DNA of 64,000 nucleotides from JBGTSJ01 sp041940305 (lineage in GTDB: Bacteria; Planctomycetota; Planctomycetia; Planctomycetales; Planctomycetaceae). The notes below the pieces were generated by a model, which was given only the letters and a program-made list of their open reading frames with translations, had not been told where the DNA came from and did not search any database. Position 1 is the stretch's first letter; each line of letters starts with the position of its first letter. Positions 40,318 through 49,234 of this stretch are shown in pieces. The DNA lies in the NCBI GenBank assembly GCA_041940305.1, contig JBGTSJ010000013.1, forward strand, positions 124,001 to 188,000, read 5' to 3'. A program made the translations under genes and the position numbers.

Positions 40318-41584
40318 CGCGTCCGTCGTCTGTATCGCTCAGCGGTTCGCCCTGGCAGGTCGGCGACGGATTGGTGCAGGCATCGCAGAGGGTGTCGCCG
40401 TGCTCGTCCTTCAGTCCGGCGAGTCCGCCGCAGCTGCCCCGCAGGCGTCGACCATTGACGACCACGCCAATCGACATCGCCAGGAGGGCGATGCCGAAGA
40501 TGACGGCCGACATTACGAACAGTCCGGTGAAGCTGCTTTGCGGCTGCGATTCGTCAGGCGCGGCGACTCGCTGCGCTGGAAAGTGCGCAGTGCGAACGTG
40601 CTCGATGCCGTTCTCGGTCCTGGACAGGAACAACGCATCGACGTCGTGCTGTTCGGCCCAGATGGAACCTTCCTCCCTTCCGAGCACGAGCAGCGCGGTC
40701 GCCAGAGCATCGGCGGTTGTGCAGTTTGCAGCCACGACGCTGACGGCGGACAGGTCATGCTCCACGGGCCAGCCGGTCCGGGGATCGATGGTGTGCGAGT
40801 ACCGCTTCCCGCGGTACTCGTGAAAGTTGCGATAGTCGCCCGAAGAGGCAAGGGCCTGGTCCTGCAGCGGAATGAGCGTCTCGAGCCGCCGCGTTTCCGG
40901 GTCCGGGGCTTCAATACCGATCTGCCATGGACGGCCATCGGGACGGACTCCGGCCGCACTCACTTCGCCGCCGATCTCCACCATGAAGTCCGTGACGCCC
41001 CGGGCCTGAATCACTTCTGCAACCTGGTCGACCGCATATCCTTTGGCGATCGCCGAGAGGTCGATCTGCACACCATCGACACGCTTGCGGAGCGCTGCGG
41101 GATCCGACCGGACCTCGAGCTTGTCGAAGCCCACGATGGCGAGAGCGGCCTGCACATCAGCGGGAGCGGGGGGCACGAAGTCGCCAGCTTGTACTCCTGC
41201 CCCGAAGCTCCACAGGCGGACCAGGGGAGCGACCGTCATGTCGAAGGCGCCCTCCGATTGACGGGCAATCGCCTGCCCGAGTTCGACCACACTCAGCGTT
41301 TCAGCGGAGACCGCGAACCACTCGCCGGCAGGCGTTCGATTGAACCGCGACACCTCCGAGTCCTCGACGTACGTGGACATCAGCCCGTTGATCTCGTCGA
41401 GCCGCCGGTCAATTCGCTGCTGCAGCTCGTCCGGATCGCCAACGTCCACGCCCTTCACGTGATAGGTCGTCCCCATCGTGCGACCGCGCAACTCGACGAT
41501 CTCCGCTGCGGGCGCGGCAGCGGTGACGAGCACCAGTGTCACAAAAGAGCTCACGAACAGCCAGCCGCGTGTCGTCTGCGCCAT
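40310..41584 (-). CDS. apbE: FAD:protein FMN transferase fused to NqrM-like tail
   Basis: 424 residues from ATG 41582-41584. Signal peptide (GWLFVSSFVTLVLVTAAA), then the ApbE domain: GTTYHVKGVDVG, VQIDLSAIAKGYAVDQVAEV, YSHTIDPRTGWPVEHDLSAV. It attaches FMN to Thr in NqrB and NqrC. After about residue 345 comes a membrane helix and GSCGGLAGLKDEHGDTLCDA, a Cys-rich NqrM-like tail needed for iron insertion between NqrD and NqrE. Normally these are two genes; here they are fused, at the end of the nqr operon. Confidence 0.85.
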   Translation of the reverse strand: MAQTTRGWLFVSSFVTLVLVTAAAPAAEIVELRGRTMGTTYHVKGVDVGDPDELQQRIDRRLDEINGLMSTYVEDSEVSRFNRTPAGEWFAVSAETLSVVELGQAIARQSEGAFDMTVAPLVRLWSFGAGVQAGDFVPPAPADVQAALAIVGFDKLEVRSDPAALRKRVDGVQIDLSAIAKGYAVDQVAEVIQARGVTDFMVEIGGEVSAAGVRPDGRPWQIGIEAPDPETRRLETLIPLQDQALASSGDYRNFHEYRGKRYSHTIDPRTGWPVEHDLSAVSVVAANCTTADALATALLVLGREEGSIWAEQHDVDALFLSRTENGIEHVRTAHFPAQRVAAPDESQPQSSFTGLFVMSAVIFGIALLAMSIGVVVNGRRLRGSCGGLAGLKDEHGDTLCDACTNPSPTCQGEPLSDTDDGRVS

Positions 41585-41612
41585 GGTGCGCGTCCCCCGA
41601 ATCCCCACACGA

Positions 41613-42836
41613 CTAGCCGCCGAAGTCGTCGAAGGCAATGTTCTCCGGCTCGACTCCCAGGTCATCGAGCATCTTGAAGACCGCCGCGTTCATCATCGGC
41701 GGACCACAGATGTAATACTCGATGTCTTCCGGCGCAGGATGGTCTTTCAGATAGTTGTCGTGCAGGACCTGGTGAATGAATCCGGTGTAGCCGGTCCATT
41801 CATCTTGGGCGAGCGGATCGGACAGTGCGATATTGAAAGTGAAGTTCGGAAACTCCTTTTCGATCTCGCGGAATTCCTCGACGTAGAACAATTCGCGGAG
41901 ACTGCGTCCCCCGTACCAGAAGCTGACTTTGCGGCTTGTTTTTCGATTCTTGAACAGCTCGAAGATGTGACTGCGTAACGGCGCCATCCCCGCTCCGCCG
42001 CCGATGTACACCATCTCGGCGTCGGTCTCCTTGATGAAGAACTCTCCGTACGGCCCGGAAATCGTGACCTCGTCTCCCGGTTTGCAATTGAAGATGTACG
42101 ATGACACCTTGCCGGGCGGGATGGTCGCGGGCGCACGAGGGGGCGGCGAAGCGATCCGGACGTTGAGCATGATGATCCCCTGCTCGCCCGGATAGTTTGC
42201 CATCGAGTAGGCACGCACGACGGGTTCCTTGACGATGGATCTGTACCGCCAGACGTCGAACTTGTCCCAGTCCTCGTGGAACTTCTTCTCAATGTTGAAG
42301 TTCCTGTACTCCAGCTCGTGGGGCGGCACTTTGATCTGGATGTAGCCCCCCGGGCGGAAATCGACCTGCTCACCTTCCGGCAATTCGAGCACGAACTCCT
42401 TGATGAACGTCGCCACGTTACGGTTCGAACGCACGGTGCATTTCCACTCCTTTGTCTCCAGCGCCTCGGTCGGCACCTCGACCTTCATGTCGCGTTTGAC
42501 CGCAACCTGGCAGGACAGGCGGTAGCCGTCACGCGCCTCGCGCTTGCTGATGTGGGCCCGCTCGGTCGGCAGGATCTCGCCCCCGCCATCGAGCACTTTC
42601 ACCACGCACTGTGCACACGTGCCGCCCCCGCCGCAGGCGGACGAGACGAAGATCCCCTGGTCGGAGAGCGCATTGAGCAGCTTTCCCCCAGCGGGAACCT
42701 CCATGGTCAGCTGTTCGTTGATGTCGAGCGCGACGTTGCCGGACGGAACCAGACCTCGCTTGGCGACGAGGATAACGGCGACCAGGGCCAGCACGACCGA
42801 TGTGAACATTGCAACGCCAAGCAGAACCTCCGTCAT
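41613..42836 (-). CDS. nqrF: Na+-NQR subunit F
   Basis: 407 residues from ATG 42834-42836. N-terminal membrane helix, then a 2Fe-2S ferredoxin part (SSACGGGGTCAQCVVKV), then an FAD/NADH reductase part with RAYSMANYPGE, GGGAGMAPLRSHIFE and YYICGPPMMNAA. This subunit takes electrons from NADH. Size is normal. Last structural subunit before apbE. Confidence 0.93.
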   Translation of the reverse strand: MTEVLLGVAMFTSVVLALVAVILVAKRGLVPSGNVALDINEQLTMEVPAGGKLLNALSDQGIFVSSACGGGGTCAQCVVKVLDGGGEILPTERAHISKREARDGYRLSCQVAVKRDMKVEVPTEALETKEWKCTVRSNRNVATFIKEFVLELPEGEQVDFRPGGYIQIKVPPHELEYRNFNIEKKFHEDWDKFDVWRYRSIVKEPVVRAYSMANYPGEQGIIMLNVRIASPPPRAPATIPPGKVSSYIFNCKPGDEVTISGPYGEFFIKETDAEMVYIGGGAGMAPLRSHIFELFKNRKTSRKVSFWYGGRSLRELFYVEEFREIEKEFPNFTFNIALSDPLAQDEWTGYTGFIHQVLHDNYLKDHPAPEDIEYYICGPPMMNAAVFKMLDDLGVEPENIAFDDFGG

Positions 42837-42849
42837 GCGCAGTTCCCTC

Positions 42850-43467
42850 CTACATCCCGCCGAACGACATAAAGGACATCGCCATGAGACCAACCACGAT
42901 GAAGGTGATTCCCAGCCCGCGCAGCCCGGGGGGGATGTCGCTGTATTTCATCTTCTCGCGGATTCCAGCCAGTGCCATGATGGCCAGCGCCCAACCGAAA
43001 CCGGCACTCAGCCCGTACGTGACGCTCTGAGCCAGGTTGTAGTCGCGTTCGACCATGAACAGCGATCCGCCGAGAATGGCGCAGTTGACGGTGATCAGGG
43101 GCAGGAAGACGCCAAGCGCGTGATACAGCGGCGGGAAGAACCGGTCGAGCGTCATCTCCAGGATCTGCACCATGGCCGCGATCACGCCGATGTAGCTGAT
43201 CAGGCCGAGATAGGTGAGGTCGTACGCGGCGAGTGAAGGGTAGACCAGGCGCGCGATGCTCTGCTCGCCCCCTTTCAGCAGATACTGATAGATGAGGTTG
43301 TTCGCGGGGATGGTGATCCCCATCACGACGATCACGGCGATACCCAGGCCGGTCGCCGTCTTGACGCTTTTCGACACCGCGAGAAATGTGCACATGCCCA
43401 GAAAGTAGGCGAGTGCCAGATTCTCGCTAAACATCGATTTCAGCGCGATTTCCAGATGGCTGTCCAT
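42850..43467 (-). CDS. nqrE: Na+-NQR subunit E
   Basis: 205 residues of membrane helices, with LALAYFLGMCTFLAVSKSVK (Cys that holds part of the NqrD/E iron centre) and SLFMVERDYNLAQSVTYGLS. It forms the channel-like core together with NqrD, 3 bases upstream. Confidence 0.93.
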   Translation of the reverse strand: MDSHLEIALKSMFSENLALAYFLGMCTFLAVSKSVKTATGLGIAVIVVMGITIPANNLIYQYLLKGGEQSIARLVYPSLAAYDLTYLGLISYIGVIAAMVQILEMTLDRFFPPLYHALGVFLPLITVNCAILGGSLFMVERDYNLAQSVTYGLSAGFGWALAIMALAGIREKMKYSDIPPGLRGLGITFIVVGLMAMSFMSFGGM

Positions 43468-43469
43468 CG

Positions 43470-44120
43470 TCAGTCACTTTCGACTTGCTCGGGCTTCCAG
43501 GTGCGAATAACCCAGATCGTCAGGGCGATAATGAAGAACGCACTGGGGGGCAGCAGCATCAGGCCGTTCGGCACGTACCATCCATTATTGGTGACGGCGT
43601 CCGTTCCGGCGACAAAGTTGGGAAGGACTTCATGTCCGAACAGCGAGCCGGATCCAAACAGCTCGCGGGAGAAGCCCACGATGATCAGGATCACACTGTA
43701 GCCGAGACCGTTGCCGATCCCGTCCAGCATGCTGGGCGCGGGGGGGTGCTTCATGGCGTACGCTTCGGCCCGCCCCATCACGATGCAGTTGGTGATGATC
43801 AGGCCGACGAACACCGACATCGTCGTGCTCATCTCATAAGCGAAGGCCTTCAGGATCTGTTCGACACAGATGACGAGCGTGGCGATGATCGTCATCTGGA
43901 CAATGATCCGGATGCTGGACGGTATGAACCTGCGAATCAGGCTGACCGCGGCGTTCGAGAACATCATGACGCTGATCACGGCGATGCACATCGTGAGCGA
44001 TGTCGACATCTTCGTGGTGACGGCCAGCGCGGAACAGATGCCCAACACCTGCAACGCGATCGGGTTATTGTCGAAGATCGGCCCGAACAGAATGTCTTTT
44101 GCGCTTTGATTGGCCATCAC
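43470..44120 (-). CDS. nqrD: Na+-NQR subunit D
   Basis: 216 residues, six membrane helices, with NPIALQVLGICSALAVTTKM and LIITNCIVMGRAEAYAMKH. Homologous to NqrE in inverted topology; their Cys residues hold the shared iron centre. The start overlaps the nqrC stop by 4 bases. Confidence 0.93.
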   Translation of the reverse strand: MMANQSAKDILFGPIFDNNPIALQVLGICSALAVTTKMSTSLTMCIAVISVMMFSNAAVSLIRRFIPSSIRIIVQMTIIATLVICVEQILKAFAYEMSTTMSVFVGLIITNCIVMGRAEAYAMKHPPAPSMLDGIGNGLGYSVILIIVGFSRELFGSGSLFGHEVLPNFVAGTDAVTNNGWYVPNGLMLLPPSAFFIIALTIWVIRTWKPEQVESD

Positions 44121-44875
44121 AGCTGCTCCAGATACGTGCCGAACCCCTCGTCGGACATCCAGTACTGCACAAGATTCGAAACGCCGTTGCTCGTGATCGT
44201 CGCTCCGGACAAGCCGTCGATCTGATACTCGGCTGAATCACTCGTGGGGTCGACGGACCCCTTGACGACTTCGATTGCGATCCCCTGGTCGTTGGAGATC
44301 TTCTTGCCGATCCACTTCGCCTTCCAGATCGGGTTGTCGACTTCCCCGCCGAGGCCGGGTGTCTCCTTGTGCTCGTAGAACGTCAGCCCCGCGATCGTGT
44401 TCTTGTCGCTCTCGAGAGCGATGTAGCCGTACAGGGTCGACCAGAGGCCCTTGCCGTAGACCGGCAGAATGATCTTCGAGAGCTCGCCGTTCTCTCTCAA
44501 CAGATAGACCCGACTGTACTTCTCGCGTCGTTGAAAGCCTGCCAGGCCCTGGGTGGGGACGGACAGATCGGGAGTCCGGGCAGCCTCCTTCTGGTCGTAA
44601 TCGGCCGGGTCGATTTCTTCGTTCGGCTCGCCCGTGTCGAGGTTGATGACCTGGGTCTCAATGTCCTCGAACAACTGATTGATCTTCTCCGTCGACACCT
44701 CATCTCCGGCAGGGATCAAACCGGCTGCAATGAGGATGTTCTTGTGCTGAAAGAGCTGTTTGTTGGCCTCCTGGCGCGCACGGAGGCCGACGGCCATCGC
44801 TGAAACCAGGACCGAGCAGACGATGCAGAGACCGACGGCCACAGCCACCGTGCCGAGCACGCTATCCCGCTTCAT
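44117..44875 (-). CDS. nqrC: Na+-NQR subunit C
   Basis: 252 residues. N-terminal anchor, then a periplasmic FMN domain. GLSGATITSNGVSNLV holds the Thr that receives covalent FMN from ApbE. The start lies within the 3' end of nqrB (14-base overlap). Confidence 0.93.
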   Translation of the reverse strand: MKRDSVLGTVAVAVGLCIVCSVLVSAMAVGLRARQEANKQLFQHKNILIAAGLIPAGDEVSTEKINQLFEDIETQVINLDTGEPNEEIDPADYDQKEAARTPDLSVPTQGLAGFQRREKYSRVYLLRENGELSKIILPVYGKGLWSTLYGYIALESDKNTIAGLTFYEHKETPGLGGEVDNPIWKAKWIGKKISNDQGIAIEVVKGSVDPTSDSAEYQIDGLSGATITSNGVSNLVQYWMSDEGFGTYLEQL

Positions 44876-46082
44876 AGCGCACCTTTCTCCGACGGATGTT
44901 TGCCTGGATCACGTAATGGTCGATCAGCGGCGCCATCGTATTACCGAACAGAATCGCCAGCATGATGCCTTCCGGATACGCGGGATTGATAACGCGGATG
45001 AGGATGGTGACCACACCAATCAGGATGCCGTAAAACCACTGGCCGGTATGCGTGGACGCGGAGGAGACCGGATCGGTCGCCATGAACACGGCGCCGAACG
45101 CGAGGCTGCCGATGACCAGGTGCCACCAGGGGGGCAGGTGCAGGAGCGGACCACCTGAGTGCGGAACGAGCCAGAAGACGCCCGACATGGCGACCGCCCC
45201 CAGAATGACGGCGCTCATGGTCCGCCACGAGCCGATGCCGGTGATGATCAGCACAGCTGCGCCGAACAGGCACGCGAGGACCGACGTCTCGCCCATCGAC
45301 CCCTGCATGTCGCCGATAAACGCCTGCATCCAGGTGACGTTGACGACGCTCATGCCCTCCTCAACGGACGCGTCGGCCAGCGCGCCCAGCGGCGTCGCGG
45401 CGCTGAACCCGTCGGCCGCCGTCCAGATCGTGTTGCCGGTGATGTAGGCCGGGTAGGCGAAGTACAGGAACGCGCGGGCGGTCAGCGCCGGGTTCCAGAT
45501 GTTCTTGCCCGTGCCCCCAAACACCTCTTTGCCGATGATGACGCCGAACGCAATCCCGAGCGACACCTGCCACAGGGGGATGGTCGGGGGCAACGTCAGC
45601 GGAAACAGCATCCCCGTGACCAGAAAACCTTCGTTGATCTCGTGCTTGCGGATGACGGCAAACACCAGCTCACAAGCGCCACCGACTGCCATGGTGACCA
45701 GGTAGACTGGCAGGAAATACAGCCCGCCGTGGATGAAATTGTCGAAGAAGTTCGACGGGTCGTAACCCAATCCCAGCAGCTCGAGCAACGACGTCCGCCA
45801 GCCCTCGATCGGCACGACCTCGTTCGAGGCCGCGATCGCCAGATTGGCCTGGCGGCCCGTGTTGTAGAAGGCCAGGAAGATGCACGGCCCCAGGGCGACG
45901 AGCACCAGGCTCATCATCCGCTTCAGGTCGAGCGAATCGCGAATGTGGGGTGCGGTCCTCGTCGTCTCGCCCGGCGTGTAGAGGAACGTGTCGATCGCTT
46001 CGTAGAGCGGGTACAGCTTCTTTAGGCGCCCTTCTGAAAAGGCCGGCTCGACACGATCGAGTGTTCTGCGAAGGAACTTCAT
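44862..46082 (-). CDS. nqrB: Na+-NQR subunit B
   Basis: 406 residues from ATG 46080-46082. Multi-span protein with DGFSAATPLGALADAS around the covalent FMN Thr, and GGTGKNIWNPALTARAFLYF. It is the main sodium-translocating subunit and binds ubiquinone near its N-terminus. Nine bases separate it from nqrA. Confidence 0.93.
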   Translation of the reverse strand: MKFLRRTLDRVEPAFSEGRLKKLYPLYEAIDTFLYTPGETTRTAPHIRDSLDLKRMMSLVLVALGPCIFLAFYNTGRQANLAIAASNEVVPIEGWRTSLLELLGLGYDPSNFFDNFIHGGLYFLPVYLVTMAVGGACELVFAVIRKHEINEGFLVTGMLFPLTLPPTIPLWQVSLGIAFGVIIGKEVFGGTGKNIWNPALTARAFLYFAYPAYITGNTIWTAADGFSAATPLGALADASVEEGMSVVNVTWMQAFIGDMQGSMGETSVLACLFGAAVLIITGIGSWRTMSAVILGAVAMSGVFWLVPHSGGPLLHLPPWWHLVIGSLAFGAVFMATDPVSSASTHTGQWFYGILIGVVTILIRVINPAYPEGIMLAILFGNTMAPLIDHYVIQANIRRRKVRYEAG

Positions 46083-46090
46083 TGGTCCAT

Positions 46091-47485
46091 TCAGCCCTCG
46101 CGCTCGATGGTTTGGAGGCACTGCCGCAAGAGCGGACCATAGTCCGTCTTGCCGGGGCAGACGAAGCTGCACAGTGCGAGATCTTCCTCGTCCAGCTCCA
46201 GGCACCCGAGGGCCTGCGCCGAGTCGGTGTCCTGGCTGAGGAGCGCTTTGAGCAGGGGGGTGGCCAGCAGGTCGAGGGGCATCACGCGTTCATAGACGCC
46301 GATCGGCACGATCGCGCGGACGCTGCCTTCCGTGGAGGTCGTGAACTGACGGCTCGCGTGGGCCCGCTTCCCGAACGCAGCCGCAAAGGCGCGGGTCACC
46401 GAGAACTTGCTGAAACCGGGCACGGCCCAGCCGAGCAGTTCCCTTTCGACACCTTCACGCAGCAGCGAAACCTGGAGGTGATACCGGCCGAGGTAGTCCT
46501 GACGCTCCGCGGCCGATCGCCCGGCCAGCACGGAACCGGAGATCACACGGAACTCCGCCTGGTCGGACTCCGGGATCAGGTCGGCCAGTGAGGCTCCAAG
46601 CCGGGTCCGGACCAGTCGCGGACGATCCATGGCTGGACCCGCCAGTGAGATAATGCGGTCCGCCATCAACTCGCCGGTGAGAAACAGGCAGCCGACTGCG
46701 ACCACGTCCTGATAGCCGATATGCCAGACCGCTTTCGCTTGGCTGACCGGGTCGAGAAAGTGAATGTGAGTTCCGGGTAATCCGACCGGATGCGGGCCTT
46801 GAAACTCGGCGACAGTGACGCCGTCCACATCCTGACCCGGCACAGTGCTTCCGGCCGAAACGCAGAGATAGACTGCACCCGCGGTCAGCGTGGTCAGAAC
46901 CAGCAATCCTTGTGTGAAGAATCGTTCGAATTCGGGCTGCTGCAGCACGACGTCCGGGTCGGCCGCCAGCGGATTCGAATCGATCGCCGTGACAAAGATC
47001 GACTTCGGCATACCGTCCGGAGACGGAATGCGGCTGAACGGCCGCGTCCGAAACGCGGGCCACAATCCCGATCGGAGCAGATTGTCGACGACCTGTTCGC
47101 GAGGCAGACTCCCCAGGTAGGAATCGGCGAAGCTCGAAAACTTAACCGATTCTTCACGGTCCGGATCCGCCTTCCCGTCCCTCTCGATGACGAGCGACTC
47201 GAATCGTCGCTTCGCGCCGCGGTTGACGGCCCTCACGCGACCCGCGGCTGGAGCCGTAAAGACGACTCCGGGCGACTTCCTGTTCTCAAACAGCACCTGC
47301 CCCCGTTTAACGACGTCCCCCTCGGCAACGGCCATGGTGGGCTTCATGCCGATGTAGTCGTCTCCCAGCAGCGCCACCGACCGGACCTCGACCTGATGGT
47401 CGATGACTTGCGCTGGCGGTCCGGCGACCGGAATCGTCAATCCTCTTGAGATACTGAACTTCTTCCGCACGCTCCTCACCATCAT
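46091..47485 (-). CDS. nqrA: Na+-NQR subunit A
   Basis: 464 residues; the second Met (47482) is an equal start candidate. RGLTIPVAGPPAQVIDHQV, GDDYIGMKPTMAVAEGDVVK and GTHIHFLDPVSQAKAVWHI follow the NqrA family. It is the peripheral subunit that binds quinone. First gene of the operon. Confidence 0.93.
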   Translation of the reverse strand: MMVRSVRKKFSISRGLTIPVAGPPAQVIDHQVEVRSVALLGDDYIGMKPTMAVAEGDVVKRGQVLFENRKSPGVVFTAPAAGRVRAVNRGAKRRFESLVIERDGKADPDREESVKFSSFADSYLGSLPREQVVDNLLRSGLWPAFRTRPFSRIPSPDGMPKSIFVTAIDSNPLAADPDVVLQQPEFERFFTQGLLVLTTLTAGAVYLCVSAGSTVPGQDVDGVTVAEFQGPHPVGLPGTHIHFLDPVSQAKAVWHIGYQDVVAVGCLFLTGELMADRIISLAGPAMDRPRLVRTRLGASLADLIPESDQAEFRVISGSVLAGRSAAERQDYLGRYHLQVSLLREGVERELLGWAVPGFSKFSVTRAFAAAFGKRAHASRQFTTSTEGSVRAIVPIGVYERVMPLDLLATPLLKALLSQDTDSAQALGCLELDEEDLALCSFVCPGKTDYGPLLRQCLQTIEREG

Positions 47486-47739
47486 TTCGAGTCTTCACGA
47501 AATGCCGTAACGGAGGTTATCAACATCGGTAAACTCGTGCGAGTGGCGCGTCGCAATGCTGATTCGCTGGTACGTGGGGATAGTCCGTAACACCGCGAGA
47601 CCGCGTCGGTCAGGCACATCGGTAAAGGCCCGTTGAGTTCGAGTCACTCTGATGGTTCCCTCTAAACTCGGACCCGCGTCCGCCGTGAACAGGCGATACT
47701 CCACGTACGACCACTCGAGACACTAACCGGAGAACCGCC

Positions 47740-48081
47740 GTGGATTGGCTGAATTACCATCACCTGCTGTACTTCTGGATGGTCGCGAAAGAAGGGGGTA
47801 TGTCTCGAGCCGCCAGGCAACTGCATCTGAGTCAGCCGACATTGAGTGGACAGATCAAGAAACTGGAAACGGCGATGGGCGTCAAGCTGTTCGATCGTTC
47901 CGGGAGATCTTTGGTGCTGACCGACGCCGGTCAACTGGTCTACCGCTATGCCGACGAGATCTTTTCCCTGGGCCGCGAGCTGGTTGACACGTTGAAAGGC
48001 CGTCCTGTCGGCGATCGCCTGCGGCTGACCGTCGGCGTCCAGCTGGTCAGCTTCGCCCAGCGATTCAGCGTGAGTTCCTAA
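47740..48081 (+). pseudogene. nhaR: Truncated LysR-type regulator (NhaR-like)
   Basis: 113 codons. The HTH is complete (MDWLNYHHLLYFWMVAKEGG; SQPTLSGQIKKLETAMGVKL) and the linker YRYADEIFSLGRELVDTLKG is typical of NhaR. The effector domain, normally another ~190 residues, is missing after LRLTVGVQL. NhaR senses Na+ in other bacteria, and this fragment is divergent from the sodium-pumping nqr operon. It might still bind DNA but cannot respond as an intact regulator would. Confidence 0.72.
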
Positions 48082-48194
48082 GATCTTGGAGATTCTTTCA
48101 TCTCTCCAGACGGCTTCTGCGTATTGAAGGGAGGTCGGTTATACGCCGTGCGGGTTTGAGGGACTGCGCCGAGTTTCCCGTCAATTGCCGTTCC

Positions 48195-49028
48195 ATGGAC
48201 ACGATCGCTCCGACAATCCGAGACCGGGCGACGATCGCTCTTCGTCACTACGAATCGTGCCGGCTGTGCGAGCACCGCTGTGACGTGCGGAGGAGCGGTG
48301 GCGAACGGGGGATCTGCAAGGCAGATGCGACGGCCCGCGTCTATCGGCATCGGGTGGAATACGGAGAGGAACTGCAGCTGGTGCCGTCACATCTGTTCTA
48401 TCTTTCCGGCTGCGATCTGCGCTGCGCATTCTGCATTGCGGAAGCGAATGCGTTTGATCCATCGAGGGGCCGCGAACTTACGCGAGAGTTGTTCCGAGAT
48501 GCCGTCGAGTGGGGACGCAGCCAGGGGGCTCGTAACGTGCAATGGGTGGGGGGCGAGCCGACGATTCACATCCCCGCCATTCTCAATGCCATGTCGGGTT
48601 GTGAGCGGCTGCCTCCGATCGTCTGGAAATCTGATTTCTACGGCACGCCGGGCGCATTTGCTTTGCTCGACGGGATCGTCGAGACCTACGTCGCGGACTT
48701 CAAGTTCGGCAACGACGCGTGTGCGCTTCGCATCGCCAGCGTGAAGAACTACGTCGAGGTTGTCACGCGCAATCTGCGGACCGCAATCGGTCAGGGTTCG
48801 CTGATCGTGCGGCACCTGCTGCTACCAGGGCATTTTGACTGCTGCTATCGCCCGATCGTCCGCTGGATGCAGGAGCATCTGCCGGAAGCCACATTCAGCT
48901 TGCGGGACGGGTACCTGCCGAAGTGGCGCGCACCGCATTTTGTGGAGCTGGCGGGCCGCATCTCACGCGAAACGGCCGAGCGTGCCGCGGACGTCGCGCG
49001 ACTCGCGGGACTCAATCTTGTGATCTGA
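48195..49028 (+). CDS. PflX-like radical SAM protein
   Basis: 277 residues. The radical SAM motif is SGCDLRCAFCIAEAN (CX3CX2C). An extra N-terminal Cys set (CRLCEHRCDVRRSGGERGIC) fits the PflX / COG1313 group, as does VQWVGGEPTIHIPAIL. It belongs to activating-enzyme-like proteins of unknown substrate. It ends 7 bases before a small gene leading to the AAA+ module. Confidence 0.8.
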   Translation: MDTIAPTIRDRATIALRHYESCRLCEHRCDVRRSGGERGICKADATARVYRHRVEYGEELQLVPSHLFYLSGCDLRCAFCIAEANAFDPSRGRELTRELFRDAVEWGRSQGARNVQWVGGEPTIHIPAILNAMSGCERLPPIVWKSDFYGTPGAFALLDGIVETYVADFKFGNDACALRIASVKNYVEVVTRNLRTAIGQGSLIVRHLLLPGHFDCCYRPIVRWMQEHLPEATFSLRDGYLPKWRAPHFVELAGRISRETAERAADVARLAGLNLVI

Positions 49029-49035
49029 AGCCGCT

Positions 49036-49233
49036 ATGGAAGCGTTTCCCGAAAGTGACGTGACCGACATCGAGATCGCTCCCGACGGGCGATTGTTCAT
49101 TTTCGGTGCGTCACGCGAGGTGCTGGAACTACTGGCGGGGATTGGTTTCGGGCAGGCGCATCGCCGTTTGGGCACGCTCCAAGCTGATACGACGTGCAAG
49201 GAACAACCCACAATCGCAGTTCAGCAGGAGTGA
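49036..49233 (+). CDS. Small hypothetical protein
   Basis: 65 residues: EAFPESDVTDIEIAPDGRLF, then VLELLAGIGFGQAHRRL. Looks like a small alpha/beta fold. It sits between the radical SAM gene and the AAA+ gene, one base before the latter, so it probably belongs to the same transcript. No family recognised. Confidence 0.5.
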   Translation: MEAFPESDVTDIEIAPDGRLFIFGASREVLELLAGIGFGQAHRRLGTLQADTTCKEQPTIAVQQE

Positions 49234-49234
49234 C

